Source: Pseudalkalibacillus hwajinpoensis (GTDB lineage Bacteria; Bacillota; Bacilli; Bacillales; Guptibacillaceae). From it: a stretch of 64,000 bases of DNA. Made by a program: the position numbers and the translations under genes. Shown here piece after piece: positions 15,747 through 23,342 of the stretch (its first letter is position 1; each line of letters begins with the position of its first letter). The DNA lies in assembly GCF_039851965.1 (NCBI RefSeq), contig NZ_CP156675.1, positions 290,788 to 354,787 on the forward strand, read 5' to 3'. The notes beneath the pieces were generated by a model. That model was not told where the DNA came from. It saw only the letters and a list, made by a program, of their open reading frames with translations, and did not search any database.

Positions 15747-16535
15747 ATGAGTAAATTATTTGCAACTGAAAGACGTCAAAAAATCATGGAAATGCTAACT
15801 AAGAATTATCGTATTACTGTGCGAGACTTGGCTCACGAAATGAACGTTTCTGAAGTTACCCTTCGAACAGATTTGAAAGAGATGGAAAAGGAAGGACTTT
15901 TGCAACGGACTCATGGCGGTGCTGTGCTCTCTGAATTAAACGGTAATGAGATCACCTTTTCAACTAGAGAAAAGAAAAATAAAGACGCAAAGGTTAAGAT
16001 AGCAAAACTAGCCATTGATCTCATTGAGGATGGAAATTGTATATTATTAGATGCAAGTTCCACAGCCTTAGAACTCGCACGATTACTTAAAGATACGGGA
16101 CTAAAATTAACTGTTGTTACGAGTGGGATTTATACTGCCCTAGAACTTCGTGAAAATACTGATTTAACGGTCATTTTATTAGGTGGAGTTGTAAGACCAG
16201 GATCAAGTTCATTAGAAGGAATTCTTGGTGCAAATGTTTTAGATCAAATTCATGTGGATCTCATGTTTACTTCTGCCAACGGGTTTACTTTAAAGACAGG
16301 GCTTACAGATTTTAATGTCTATGAAGTAGAACTAAAACGATTATTAGTCAAAAAGGCTGACCATATTATTGCTTTGGTCGACCATTCTAAAATTAATAAA
16401 AGTTCAATTTCATCTTTTGCAGCTGTAAAAGACTTGTCTTACTTTATATCAGATGTACCTTTATCCTTAGAAATGGATAAATATTTTGCTGAAAATGGTG
16501 TTAAGACACTTTCTCCAGTTTCTAGAGAGTCATAA
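15747..16535 (+). CDS. DeoR/GlpR family transcriptional repressor of the polyol cluster
   Basis: A 262-residue DeoR-family protein. The N-terminal HTH reads RRQKIMEMLTKNYRITVRDL...VSEVTLRTDLKEMEKEGLL and ends in QRTHGGAVL, the family hallmark. The rest is the sugar-phosphate sensor fold, with LLDASSTALELARLL, VVTSGIYTALEL and GGVVRPGSSSLEG. Start at ATG 15747 after AAAGGGTG; the in-frame GTG at 15738 is less likely. DeoR repressors bind phosphorylated intermediates and release operators made of repeated short elements. The phased CGAAA repeats at 9311-9366 and 12208-12242 are the likely sites and a tetrulose phosphate the likely inducer (inference). Confidence 0.85.
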   Translation: MSKLFATERRQKIMEMLTKNYRITVRDLAHEMNVSEVTLRTDLKEMEKEGLLQRTHGGAVLSELNGNEITFSTREKKNKDAKVKIAKLAIDLIEDGNCILLDASSTALELARLLKDTGLKLTVVTSGIYTALELRENTDLTVILLGGVVRPGSSSLEGILGANVLDQIHVDLMFTSANGFTLKTGLTDFNVYEVELKRLLVKKADHIIALVDHSKINKSSISSFAAVKDLSYFISDVPLSLEMDKYFAENGVKTLSPVSRES

Positions 16536-17263
16536 AATTGGGTGCGTGATTATCAATAGATTGCATAATATATGGTTTTAGTGATATTTCCCACTATTTA
16601 GGCCTCAATAATTGTAAGACCTCATTTATTACGTTAGATCAAGGACAAATTGTGGTTCAGAAATACAATCCTGGTGTAAATCCTCTCATAACTTTTTAGC
16701 TTGGAATGGCAACATTGTATTAGTCCGGAAGGAGCACTTCCTTTGGACCTGTGTATTTGGCGGTTTCGCACCTGTTAAAAAACTGGCATAACGAAAGGAG
16801 TGCTCCCGAAAACAGGTAGGCGCAAAGTGCTTATCAATACCAAATGGTTTCGGACTCGTTGTGTTTATTGTAAGAAATGACAGATTGATGGCCTATTCGA
16901 TGAACTTGTATGTAGATAGGTTCATTAGTCATACCGGCATCCATGGTAATTAAATAAGTAAGTTGGAAGAGGGCAGCTATGTTTAAGAATAATCAGTAAT
17001 CACTGGAAAAATTATCAACAGATCCTTGCCACTACTGTACTCACGGGTAAGATGAGTATTATAAAACCCTTTATTGATCGGTGTTGAACAGTAACAAGAG
17101 TTGTATTTTTAAACAAGTTACCAACGCAAGTAGTAGCTTATGAAAACGTAAATTAGAATGAAATGATTTTGACATTCCAATTTTAGCTGAACGATTTGTA
17201 GAGGAGGGTACTAGGGTACTGAATGGAGAATTTAAATTAAGTGTTTACGTATTCCCATAATAA

Positions 17264-17291
17264 AAAAGGACGTAAGGGCAGACGTCCTTTT
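17264..17291. terminator. Bidirectional terminator
   Basis: AAAAGGACGT/ACGTCCTTTT with loop AAGGGCAG, following the decayed frame that ends near 17260. Confidence 0.75.
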
Positions 17292-17403
17292 GACTATATA
17301 ACATCCTCTTAACTGCTTTCCCTTTGTAATACATTATGTAATTCATTTTCAAAGGGTCTCTTTTTTGGGGAGTGTGCCCTATACATAGCTATGTAAATAC
17401 CTA

Positions 17404-17431
17404 AAACCCCAAACTTTACTTCATGGGGTTT
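17404..17431. terminator. Terminator-like hairpin
   Basis: AAACCCC/GGGGTTT with a 14-base loop and TATTTTAT after it. No gene is left to which it clearly belongs. Confidence 0.5.
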
Positions 17432-17884
17432 ATTTTATATGAATTTAAAACCAAGTTGGAAGAAAAAAATATTGAAAACCGACCTTAACTACATAACAAA
17501 CAGCTACATTTTATATTTTGATCCCTGGATTGTTCTAGTTGTAGGAATAATTATCGAACGATCGCCAACTTCATTTTGCTTAATAATATTAAGTAAATGT
17601 TTAATAATCCCTTTTCGTCTCTTTTAAGAGCTCGCTATGTTCTGTCATAAAGAAGCACTGATACTTCATTATTCCTCGATCATTAATCATTACCATCATC
17701 ATCTCCTTACTCATCATACGAACATTCATTCCCGTTATTCAAGTTGTATATCCAAATATAGAGATCCAATTTATTCTAATGGTGATTTACGAGTGAGGTT
17801 CTTTTCTTAAGAAACAAATCTTTTAAAAACCTTTGTAAGGCGGCAGCACTGACAGCCTGATCAGAAAGATCAAAACGCTTTCTG

Positions 17885-18052
17885 TCATTCTGTAGGTGTC
17901 GCTTCGATCCTAAAGCGCCCGATAACTACGGTCTGTAAGCTTTCGCTAACAGGCCGTACGTTCCTGGTCTCTTTGCGCGAAGCGCTGGACCGAACGAGCC
18001 GAAGAATTCCATGGATAAAAGCTACGCTTTTGTTGATCGAAGCAGGCATCGA
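17885..18052. repeat. Structured GC-rich repeat, uninterrupted copy
   Basis: Matches 1805-1926 and then, without a gap, 2819-2861, so it shows the arrangement before the radC unit entered the other copy. Several hairpins follow each other: CGCTT...AAAGCG, CGGTCTGT...ACAGGCCG, GGTC...GGACC, AAAAGC-TAC-GCTTTT, and AGGCATCGAGCCTGC at the end. GC content is well above the surroundings. It may be a REP-like element or a relic of a structured RNA; I see no promoter that would decide. Confidence 0.7.
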
Positions 18053-18251
18053 GCCTGCTGGCTGCAGGAGCAGCCTAAGCATACGTTAATTCTGGCAGGT
18101 TTTAAAATCATCCCTGCCGATCCTTTGGAAAAAATTCTTTTTTAAGAACTAAATAACTTAAAACCATTCGATTAGATCACTATTAATCTCTTGTTAGGGA
18201 TTTACGATTTACCCTTGGTACACAACGACAATTATTGTTTCTCCAACGCTA

Positions 18252-18290
18252 AAAAGACCTTCCCTTTGAACAAGAAAGAGAAGGTCTTTT
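18252..18290. terminator. Terminator of the LysR gene
   Basis: AAAAGACCTTC/GAAGGTCTTTT stem directly beyond the LysR stop codon. Confidence 0.75.
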
Positions 18291-18291
18291 G

Positions 18292-19185
18292 TTATTGAAA
18301 AATATTTTCACTAACTGAAACAAATGTGTCTAGCAATGAGGTGAATTTTTTATCTTTGTGCCATGAGACAAAATGAAATAGCTCAGGATTGGAAGGTGGA
18401 TTCCAGTCTATTATTTTTAATTTTTGGTTACTCACTTCATCTTTGACTACCCCGTAAGGTAATAAGGCAATGCCGAGGTTTGATTTAACGCAATTTTTTA
18501 ATGTTTCAACATTTGTAATTTCGAAAGTTGAACTAAAACTCATATTCGAATCAGCTATCATATTTTCCAATAAGTTTCTATAAGAGCAACCTTTTTCCGT
18601 TAATAAAATCGTTTCTTTTTGCAAATCGTTGAGCGATGGTTTTTTCAAATTATTTACTTCATTCAAAGGAGAAGCTACTAACACTAAGTTTTCTTTTGAT
18701 AATTTAGATATTTGTACACTATTGGTTTCTTCGAAATTTTCCCCAAATAAAAATGCAAAATCTAATTCGCCTGTTTGAAGATCCGACTGTATTTGTTCGA
18801 GATTATGCATCGGTTTCACGATTACTTTAACCTTTGGAAACAATATTTTAAATTCAGTTAAAACAGTCGGCAATTTATAAGCACATTGACTTTCAGTCGC
18901 CCCAACGATTAGGGTCGCTGTCATGTTTTTATCATAGTTAATTTCATCTAATACCGAATGATACTGAGAAATAATACTATCAGTATAAACTTTAAATTTA
19001 ACTCCGAATGGTGTTAACACTAGCTTATTTCCTAATCTTTCAAAAAGGCTTACACCAAGTTCATCTTCTAAGCTCTTTATTTGAGAGGTTACGCTAGATT
19101 GAGCATAGTTTAATATCTTAGCACTTTTCGTGAAGTTTAATGTCTCACTTGCTGTTTGAAAGGTGGATAACTGCTTCATATCCAT
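18292..19185 (-). CDS. LysR family transcriptional regulator, probable regulator of the AmCP cluster
   Basis: A 297-residue LTTR. The N-terminal helix-turn-helix reads MDMKQLSTFQTASETLNFTKSAKILNYAQSSVTSQIKSLEDELGVSLFERLG; the rest is the two-lobed periplasmic-binding-like effector domain (TLIVGATESQCAYKLPTVL, LDFAFLFG, LTEKGCSYRNLL). AGGAG lies nine bases before the start. It is divergent from the amino-group carrier operon across 132 bp that contain a perfect LTTR-type palindrome (19211-19225), the standard layout for a LysR regulator and its target. The CSYR segment resembles CynR/YwfK-like members. The ligand is unknown; a cluster intermediate is plausible. Confidence 0.85.
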   Translation of the reverse strand: MDMKQLSTFQTASETLNFTKSAKILNYAQSSVTSQIKSLEDELGVSLFERLGNKLVLTPFGVKFKVYTDSIISQYHSVLDEINYDKNMTATLIVGATESQCAYKLPTVLTEFKILFPKVKVIVKPMHNLEQIQSDLQTGELDFAFLFGENFEETNSVQISKLSKENLVLVASPLNEVNNLKKPSLNDLQKETILLTEKGCSYRNLLENMIADSNMSFSSTFEITNVETLKNCVKSNLGIALLPYGVVKDEVSNQKLKIIDWNPPSNPELFHFVSWHKDKKFTSLLDTFVSVSENIFQ

Positions 19186-19210
19186 TCAAATCTACTCCTA
19201 TCAAATTTTC

Positions 19211-19225
19211 CGATTGGTTCAATCG
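19211..19225. promoter_or_regulatory. LysR-type operator palindrome
   Basis: CGATTGGTTCAATCG is a perfect 6-3-6 palindrome in the spacer between the divergent lysR and carrier-protein genes, 26 bp from the lysR start. Confidence 0.6.
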
Positions 19226-19317
19226 TTTTTTTAAACTGGGATATAGTTTCATATTATCATAGAATGAAGTTGTTCTCGTGAATCGCGAGTACATTACAAA
19301 TATTAGGAGGAATTACA

Positions 19318-19491
19318 TTGAGAAATTCAAATTGTCTATCATGTAAAGCGGAAATTGGAGTAGAAAGTGATGCTTTTGTAGGAGAAATCGTTGAGTGTCC
19401 TGATTGTGGAGAAGAGCATGAAGTGAATGAGACCAACGGATCTCTATCTTTAGGCCTAGCTCCTGAAATAGAAGAGTCATGGGGTGAGTAA
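19318..19491 (+). CDS. lysW: Amino-group carrier protein (AmCP, LysW family)
   Basis: A 57-residue acidic protein. Two zinc-ribbon pairs, Cys6-x2-Cys9 (NCLSC) and Cys27-x2-Cys30 (CPDC), are followed by EEHEVNETNGSLSLGLAPEIEESWGE; the C-terminal E-E-S-W-G-E is the LysW signature (EDWGE in Thermus), whose last glutamate carries the substrate by an isopeptide bond to its amino group. TTG start follows TTAGGAGGAATTACA. The gene overlaps lysX by eight bases. LysW normally serves lysine or ornithine synthesis in Thermus and archaea. Here homocitrate-pathway genes are absent and transketolase genes are present, which matches AmCP-based secondary metabolism. Confidence 0.93.
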   Translation: MRNSNCLSCKAEIGVESDAFVGEIVECPDCGEEHEVNETNGSLSLGLAPEIEESWGE

Positions 19492-20374
19492 TAAACCTAA
19501 AATGGATATTTTACTGTGTGTAACAAAACTTAGAACGGAAGAAAAGATGATTATACGAGAGTTAAACCTTCGCAACATATCTGTGAAAGTTATTCTAGAT
19601 TCGATGAGCCTTCCTTTGGATGAAATATTCAAAGGGAGATATCAATTAGCAATTGTCAGGTGTTTATCACAAAAAGAAGGCTTGAAAAGAGCACAGATTT
19701 TAGACAAATGTGGTTTGAAAACCATCAATGATTATAATGCAATCACCATCTGCACGAATAAAATTTTGCAATCCATTTTATTTGATAGACACCAAATTCC
19801 ACAACCCAATTACTGTATTGCGTTTAATCCAGATAATCTTAAAACTGTTTCAAATCAGCTTGGAGGACAATTTATTATAAAGCCACCCAGTTCATCTTGG
19901 GGAAGAGGGATTAGTTTAATAGAAAATGTGTGTTCTTTAGAGGCATGGATTGCAGCTCGTGAATCAGTTGACATTAGAAACCAAGAATTCCCTGTGTTGA
20001 CACAAGAAAAAATCAACAAAGGAAACTTTGACATTAGAGTGGTAATCGTCGGTACTACACCTTTAGTTGCTTTTAAAAGAGTATCAAACGAAACCTGGAG
20101 AACAAATACACACCTAGGAGCCTCTGTGATTCCTGTCGAGCTAAATCAGGAGATTCAAGAATTGGCAAATAAAGTAACCACTCTTTTAGGAGAAGGTTTA
20201 TATGGCCTTGATCTGTTGTACGACTTTGATAAGGAAAAATACTTGGTTTGTGAAGTGAATCAAAACCCGGAATTTTCAAATTCTTGGGAAATCCACAAAG
20301 TGGACATCTCTTCCTATATTGCTGAGTTTGTCAGTAAAAGAATAACGAACGATCAGGAGGTTAGTTATGGATAA
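19484..20374 (+). CDS. lysX: LysX-like ATP-grasp ligase loading an amino acid on the carrier protein
   Basis: A 296-residue RimK-type ATP-grasp enzyme. The nucleotide-binding strand is QFIIKPPSSSWGRGISLIE (about residues 126-144), VLTQEKINKGNFDIRVVIVG follows, and the magnesium site is CEVNQNPEFSN near the C-terminus. LysX/ArgX ligate the alpha-amino group of aminoadipate or glutamate to the C-terminal glutamate of LysW. With the genes here glutamate is the expected substrate, as in vazabitide biosynthesis (inference). Its start (GTG) lies inside the lysW stop region, so the two are translationally coupled, and its end overlaps the next gene by eight bases. Confidence 0.88.
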   Translation: MSNKPKMDILLCVTKLRTEEKMIIRELNLRNISVKVILDSMSLPLDEIFKGRYQLAIVRCLSQKEGLKRAQILDKCGLKTINDYNAITICTNKILQSILFDRHQIPQPNYCIAFNPDNLKTVSNQLGGQFIIKPPSSSWGRGISLIENVCSLEAWIAARESVDIRNQEFPVLTQEKINKGNFDIRVVIVGTTPLVAFKRVSNETWRTNTHLGASVIPVELNQEIQELANKVTTLLGEGLYGLDLLYDFDKEKYLVCEVNQNPEFSNSWEIHKVDISSYIAEFVSKRITNDQEVSYG

Positions 20375-20990
20375 ACGTAAACAGTTTCAGATCTCGTTTG
20401 TATTATCTCGAGTATTAAATTCTGGAATCATTATGAGTATAGAAAAGAACGAAAAGGAGATAAAGGGGTTAGAGAAATTCATAGGGAAAGCTACTGGTTT
20501 ACCATATGTATCAGTATTTAATAGTTACACTGGTGCATTACACGGTGCTCTCTACGGCCAAGATTTAGTACATGGTACTTCAACACACCTCCCTGATATT
20601 ACTGAGCAAGAAGATAATTTCTTGGCATGGTTAGGGATAACTAGCGTTGGTGGAAATGAAGATAATGTTCCATTTCAGCGTATCAGAGTGAATTGGGATA
20701 ACATCCATAATTTCGAGTCTCTAATGGAGGAGCACTCAACTCTACTTTTAGACTTAACAGATTTAGGGTTTGGTCCATGCGGTATTATTGCAACTAATCA
20801 AGAATTAATATGGAAGAAATCTGAGCGACTAAAGATATTTGGCGCTTTCGATCTAAGAACGATGTGGACACAGGAAGAAAGCAATTATGAGTTACAACCT
20901 GGCGTTCAATTTAATTACAGAATTAGCCCATTAGTGGCTGCTTGTGTGAAATTGTCATTATTAAGAAGAGGTGAACATAATGAGGACTGA
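20367..20990 (+). CDS. Truncated DegT/DnrJ/EryC1-like protein without catalytic lysine
   Basis: A 207-residue protein, half the length of a DegT aminotransferase. The N-terminal KGLEKFIGKATGLPYVSVFNSYTGALHGALYG corresponds to the DegT segment E-x-x-FAxYxGxxxAVxVxSGTxALHLAL, and the end, VQFNYRISPLVAACVKLSLLRR, to the N-Y-R-M-S-x-x-x-A-A motif. Between them DLTDLGFGPCGIIATN replaces the EDAAQAHGA...GEGG region, and I find no PLP-binding lysine. CAGGAGG lies before ATG. It overlaps its neighbours on both sides and sits next to a full-length DegT enzyme, so it may be a non-catalytic partner subunit or a repurposed pseudoenzyme. Assignment to the fold is by motif and is moderate. Confidence 0.6.
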   Translation: MDKRKQFQISFVLSRVLNSGIIMSIEKNEKEIKGLEKFIGKATGLPYVSVFNSYTGALHGALYGQDLVHGTSTHLPDITEQEDNFLAWLGITSVGGNEDNVPFQRIRVNWDNIHNFESLMEEHSTLLLDLTDLGFGPCGIIATNQELIWKKSERLKIFGAFDLRTMWTQEESNYELQPGVQFNYRISPLVAACVKLSLLRRGEHNED

Positions 20991-22302
20991 TTTTATAAAA
21001 AAACCACTAGACTTCCCCTCAGAAAGCATGGTCAACGAGAGCTTGGCATATTTCGGAGGGAAGGCGATTCTCCCTACGGATAATCGGAAAACAAATTTCC
21101 CATACATAACTAAAGAAGACGTTATGCAAATGTTGGTATCTATTCAGCATGAACCAGAAAACGTAGTGGGTGAATTTTCGGAAAAATACAATAAATACGT
21201 CGGAGCTAATTTCTCAATACCTACAGCAAGTGGAACATCTAGTCTGCATTTAGCTTTAGTGGGAGTAGGTGTAGAACCAGGGGATGAGGTAATTATCCCT
21301 AACTTTACCTTTATAGCAACTGCACAAGCAGTAATAGCAGCGAAAGCTATACCTGTATTTACAGATGTAGATCCTGACACATTTTGTATGGATGCGGCCC
21401 AAGTAGAAAGTTTAATAACTAAGAGAACGAAAGTCGTTATGCCTGTTCACGTTCACGGTTTACCTGCTAACTTACCAATGTTACAAGAGATTTGCCTAAA
21501 GCATAACCTAAAATTGGTTGAGGATGCTTCACATGCTCACTCTGCATCAATAGATGGGAAGGTTTGTGGGTCTATCGGTGATGCAGCTGGCCAAAGTTTA
21601 ATGGCTGATAAAAATTTTCCTGTAGGTGGGGAAGGTGGCATCTCCTTTTTTAAAAAAGAAGAGTACTATGAACGGGCCATAAAGTTCTTAGAAGAGTCAG
21701 GAATTGATTATCGCATGTCATGGATCGCAGCAGCCTTTGGAATCAGTCAGTTAGAAAGACTACCATATTATGATGAAGTAAGAGCACGCAATGCCCAATA
21801 CCTGAGTGATGCTTTGAATGAAACAAAGCTATTTGAACCACCCAAAGTTCCAAGTGGATATAAACACAGTTACAACATGTACAGAATCAAACTTCATCGT
21901 GAGAATGTAGGATTGGAAGATCTAGAAGATTTTAAAGTTAAAGAAGCGATCCAACAACTCATCATGGAAGAAGGCGTTTTTGCAAGAGAATGGCAGAATA
22001 GACCAATCCCTGGTCACCTTCCATTTCAAAATAAAAAAGGATTTGGGAATGGATATCCGTTCACTCTTGCAGATGAAGAAAGAAAATATGAAATGGAAGA
22101 TTACCCAACCACATTGAGCATGTTCCGAAATACTTTAACTATCTGTCGAGAATTAAGGTCACCCATTGAGTATGAACGAATTCAATCCTATGCTTTAGCC
22201 TTTAAAAAGATTGATCAGAACCCTGAAGCAATAAGAGAAGTAGTAAGTAAAATGGATTCTTCAATTAAACTTCCATATGAAAAGGATGCGAGACTAGGAT
22301 GA
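20980..22302 (+). CDS. DegT/DnrJ/EryC1/StrS family PLP aminotransferase
   Basis: A 440-residue aminotransferase. Motifs in order: FSIPTASGTSSLHLALVGVGVEPGDEVIIP (PLP phosphate), PVHVHGLPANL, LVEDASHAHSA...GKVCGSIGDAAG (Asp that binds the pyridine nitrogen), SLMADKNFPVGGEGG with the Schiff-base lysine in ADKNF, and MSWIAAAFGISQLERL. ATG 20980 follows AAGAAGAGGTG; the in-frame GTG at 20971 is less likely. In AmCP clusters the aminotransferase converts the keto group created by transketolase transfer to an amine on the carrier-bound intermediate. That role is proposed here; other sugar-type aminotransferase roles are possible. Confidence 0.85.
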   Translation: MRTDFIKKPLDFPSESMVNESLAYFGGKAILPTDNRKTNFPYITKEDVMQMLVSIQHEPENVVGEFSEKYNKYVGANFSIPTASGTSSLHLALVGVGVEPGDEVIIPNFTFIATAQAVIAAKAIPVFTDVDPDTFCMDAAQVESLITKRTKVVMPVHVHGLPANLPMLQEICLKHNLKLVEDASHAHSASIDGKVCGSIGDAAGQSLMADKNFPVGGEGGISFFKKEEYYERAIKFLEESGIDYRMSWIAAAFGISQLERLPYYDEVRARNAQYLSDALNETKLFEPPKVPSGYKHSYNMYRIKLHRENVGLEDLEDFKVKEAIQQLIMEEGVFAREWQNRPIPGHLPFQNKKGFGNGYPFTLADEERKYEMEDYPTTLSMFRNTLTICRELRSPIEYERIQSYALAFKKIDQNPEAIREVVSKMDSSIKLPYEKDARLG

Positions 22303-23342
22303 GTCAAAATATTAAAATAGCAATCTTAGGTGGAAGTGGGTTTGTTGGGATGGAGATTTACAGAATTCTTAGGAATCATCCTCTTGCCTCTATTGATTTT
22401 GTATCATCAGAATCGAGGTCGGGACGACCAGTAGAAAAATACTACAGAATCCTAAATAATGAAAACAAACAATTGAAATTTAAAAAGATAAACCAATTGG
22501 AGAACGGATACGATGTTATATTTTCATGTTTACCAACTGGTGTATTGCCAAAACATATCGACGAAGTTCTTGATAAAACAGAGGTGCTATTCAATGTTAG
22601 TGGAGACTATCGGTTAACAGACCATCACCTGTTAGAAGATTACTATCCTAATTCATTGACTAATCAGCGTTATATGGACTCTCAATATTATATTCCTGAG
22701 TTTCATAAGATCGATAGACAAAAGAAGATTATTAATCTTCCAGGATGTATGGCGGTGGCAAGCATTTACTCCCTTTATCCTCTTATGAAAAATAGTTTAA
22801 TTGAAGGAAAGGTCATTATAGATGCTAAAACAGGTTCAAGTGGTGGAGGTAAAAAAAGTTCGGAACATCCTGCTGAAAGATCGCAAAATTTCAGACCACA
22901 TCAGGTACACGGACACAGACATATGCCGGAAATAAGCAATGCTTTTAGAGAAATGTTCGATGAGAACATTGATTTGCAATTTTCAACATACAGTTTAGAC
23001 CTTCCAAGAGGAATTATGACAACTGTTTATTCAACGCTTAAAGATGGTGTGTCTGAAATTGATGTAAAAAAAGCATTCTTTAAGGAGTATAACAATTTAT
23101 ACTTCATCGATTATATAAAAGATACTAAGGGTGGACGATTTAATCCAATGATTAAATCGATTGTCGGAACAAATCGTTCAGAAGTTGCTGCTTATGTTGA
23201 CAATAAAAACTGCGTATCCATATGTAGTCTAGACAATATGATCAAAGGGGCTGCTGGGCAAGCTGTTCAAGCATTCAATCAATATTTTGACTTTTCAGAG
23301 GAAGAGGCTTTGAGTTTTCAAAACGAAGGGATGTGGCCATAA
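22299..23342 (+). CDS. lysY: LysY/ArgC-type [LysW]-acyl-phosphate reductase
   Basis: A 347-residue NADPH-dependent semialdehyde dehydrogenase. The N-terminal ILGGSGFVGMEIYRILRNHP is the Rossmann loop; INLPGCMAVASIYSLYPL holds the catalytic cysteine (about residue 150, in the P-G-C motif); KTGSSGGGKKSSEHPAERSQNFRPHQVHGHRHMPEI is the ArgC/LysY substrate region with the catalytic histidine. LysY reduces the gamma- or delta-acyl phosphate made by LysZ to the semialdehyde on the carrier. ATGA overlap with the aminotransferase gene before it and a 10-bp overlap with the kinase gene after it. Confidence 0.9.
   Translation: MSQNIKIAILGGSGFVGMEIYRILRNHPLASIDFVSSESRSGRPVEKYYRILNNENKQLKFKKINQLENGYDVIFSCLPTGVLPKHIDEVLDKTEVLFNVSGDYRLTDHHLLEDYYPNSLTNQRYMDSQYYIPEFHKIDRQKKIINLPGCMAVASIYSLYPLMKNSLIEGKVIIDAKTGSSGGGKKSSEHPAERSQNFRPHQVHGHRHMPEISNAFREMFDENIDLQFSTYSLDLPRGIMTTVYSTLKDGVSEIDVKKAFFKEYNNLYFIDYIKDTKGGRFNPMIKSIVGTNRSEVAAYVDNKNCVSICSLDNMIKGAAGQAVQAFNQYFDFSEEEALSFQNEGMWP

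Larger units (their letters stand above)
16536..17884. other. Long stretch without an intact gene, decayed sequence
   Basis: About 1.35 kb with stops in all frames. A strong inverted repeat, GGAGCACTTCCTTT (16731-16744) against AAAGGAGTGCTCC (16794-16806), may be the end structure of a lost element. Short gene-like pieces (for example DIPILAERFVEEGTRVLNGE, about 17170-17230) cannot be assigned. Two hairpins, 17264-17291 and 17404-17431, are listed separately. A 62-codon frame at 17439-17627 has no ribosome binding site and I do not accept it as a gene. Confidence 0.5.

Noticed and set aside
9425..16535. Brucella-type erythritol operon (eryABC)
   Set aside because: No erythritol kinase of FGGY type, no erythritol-phosphate dehydrogenase and no TIM-like isomerase; the order is oxidise first, phosphorylate second.
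17439..17627. 62-codon frame
   Set aside because: No ribosome site, no recognisable protein pattern, in decayed DNA.
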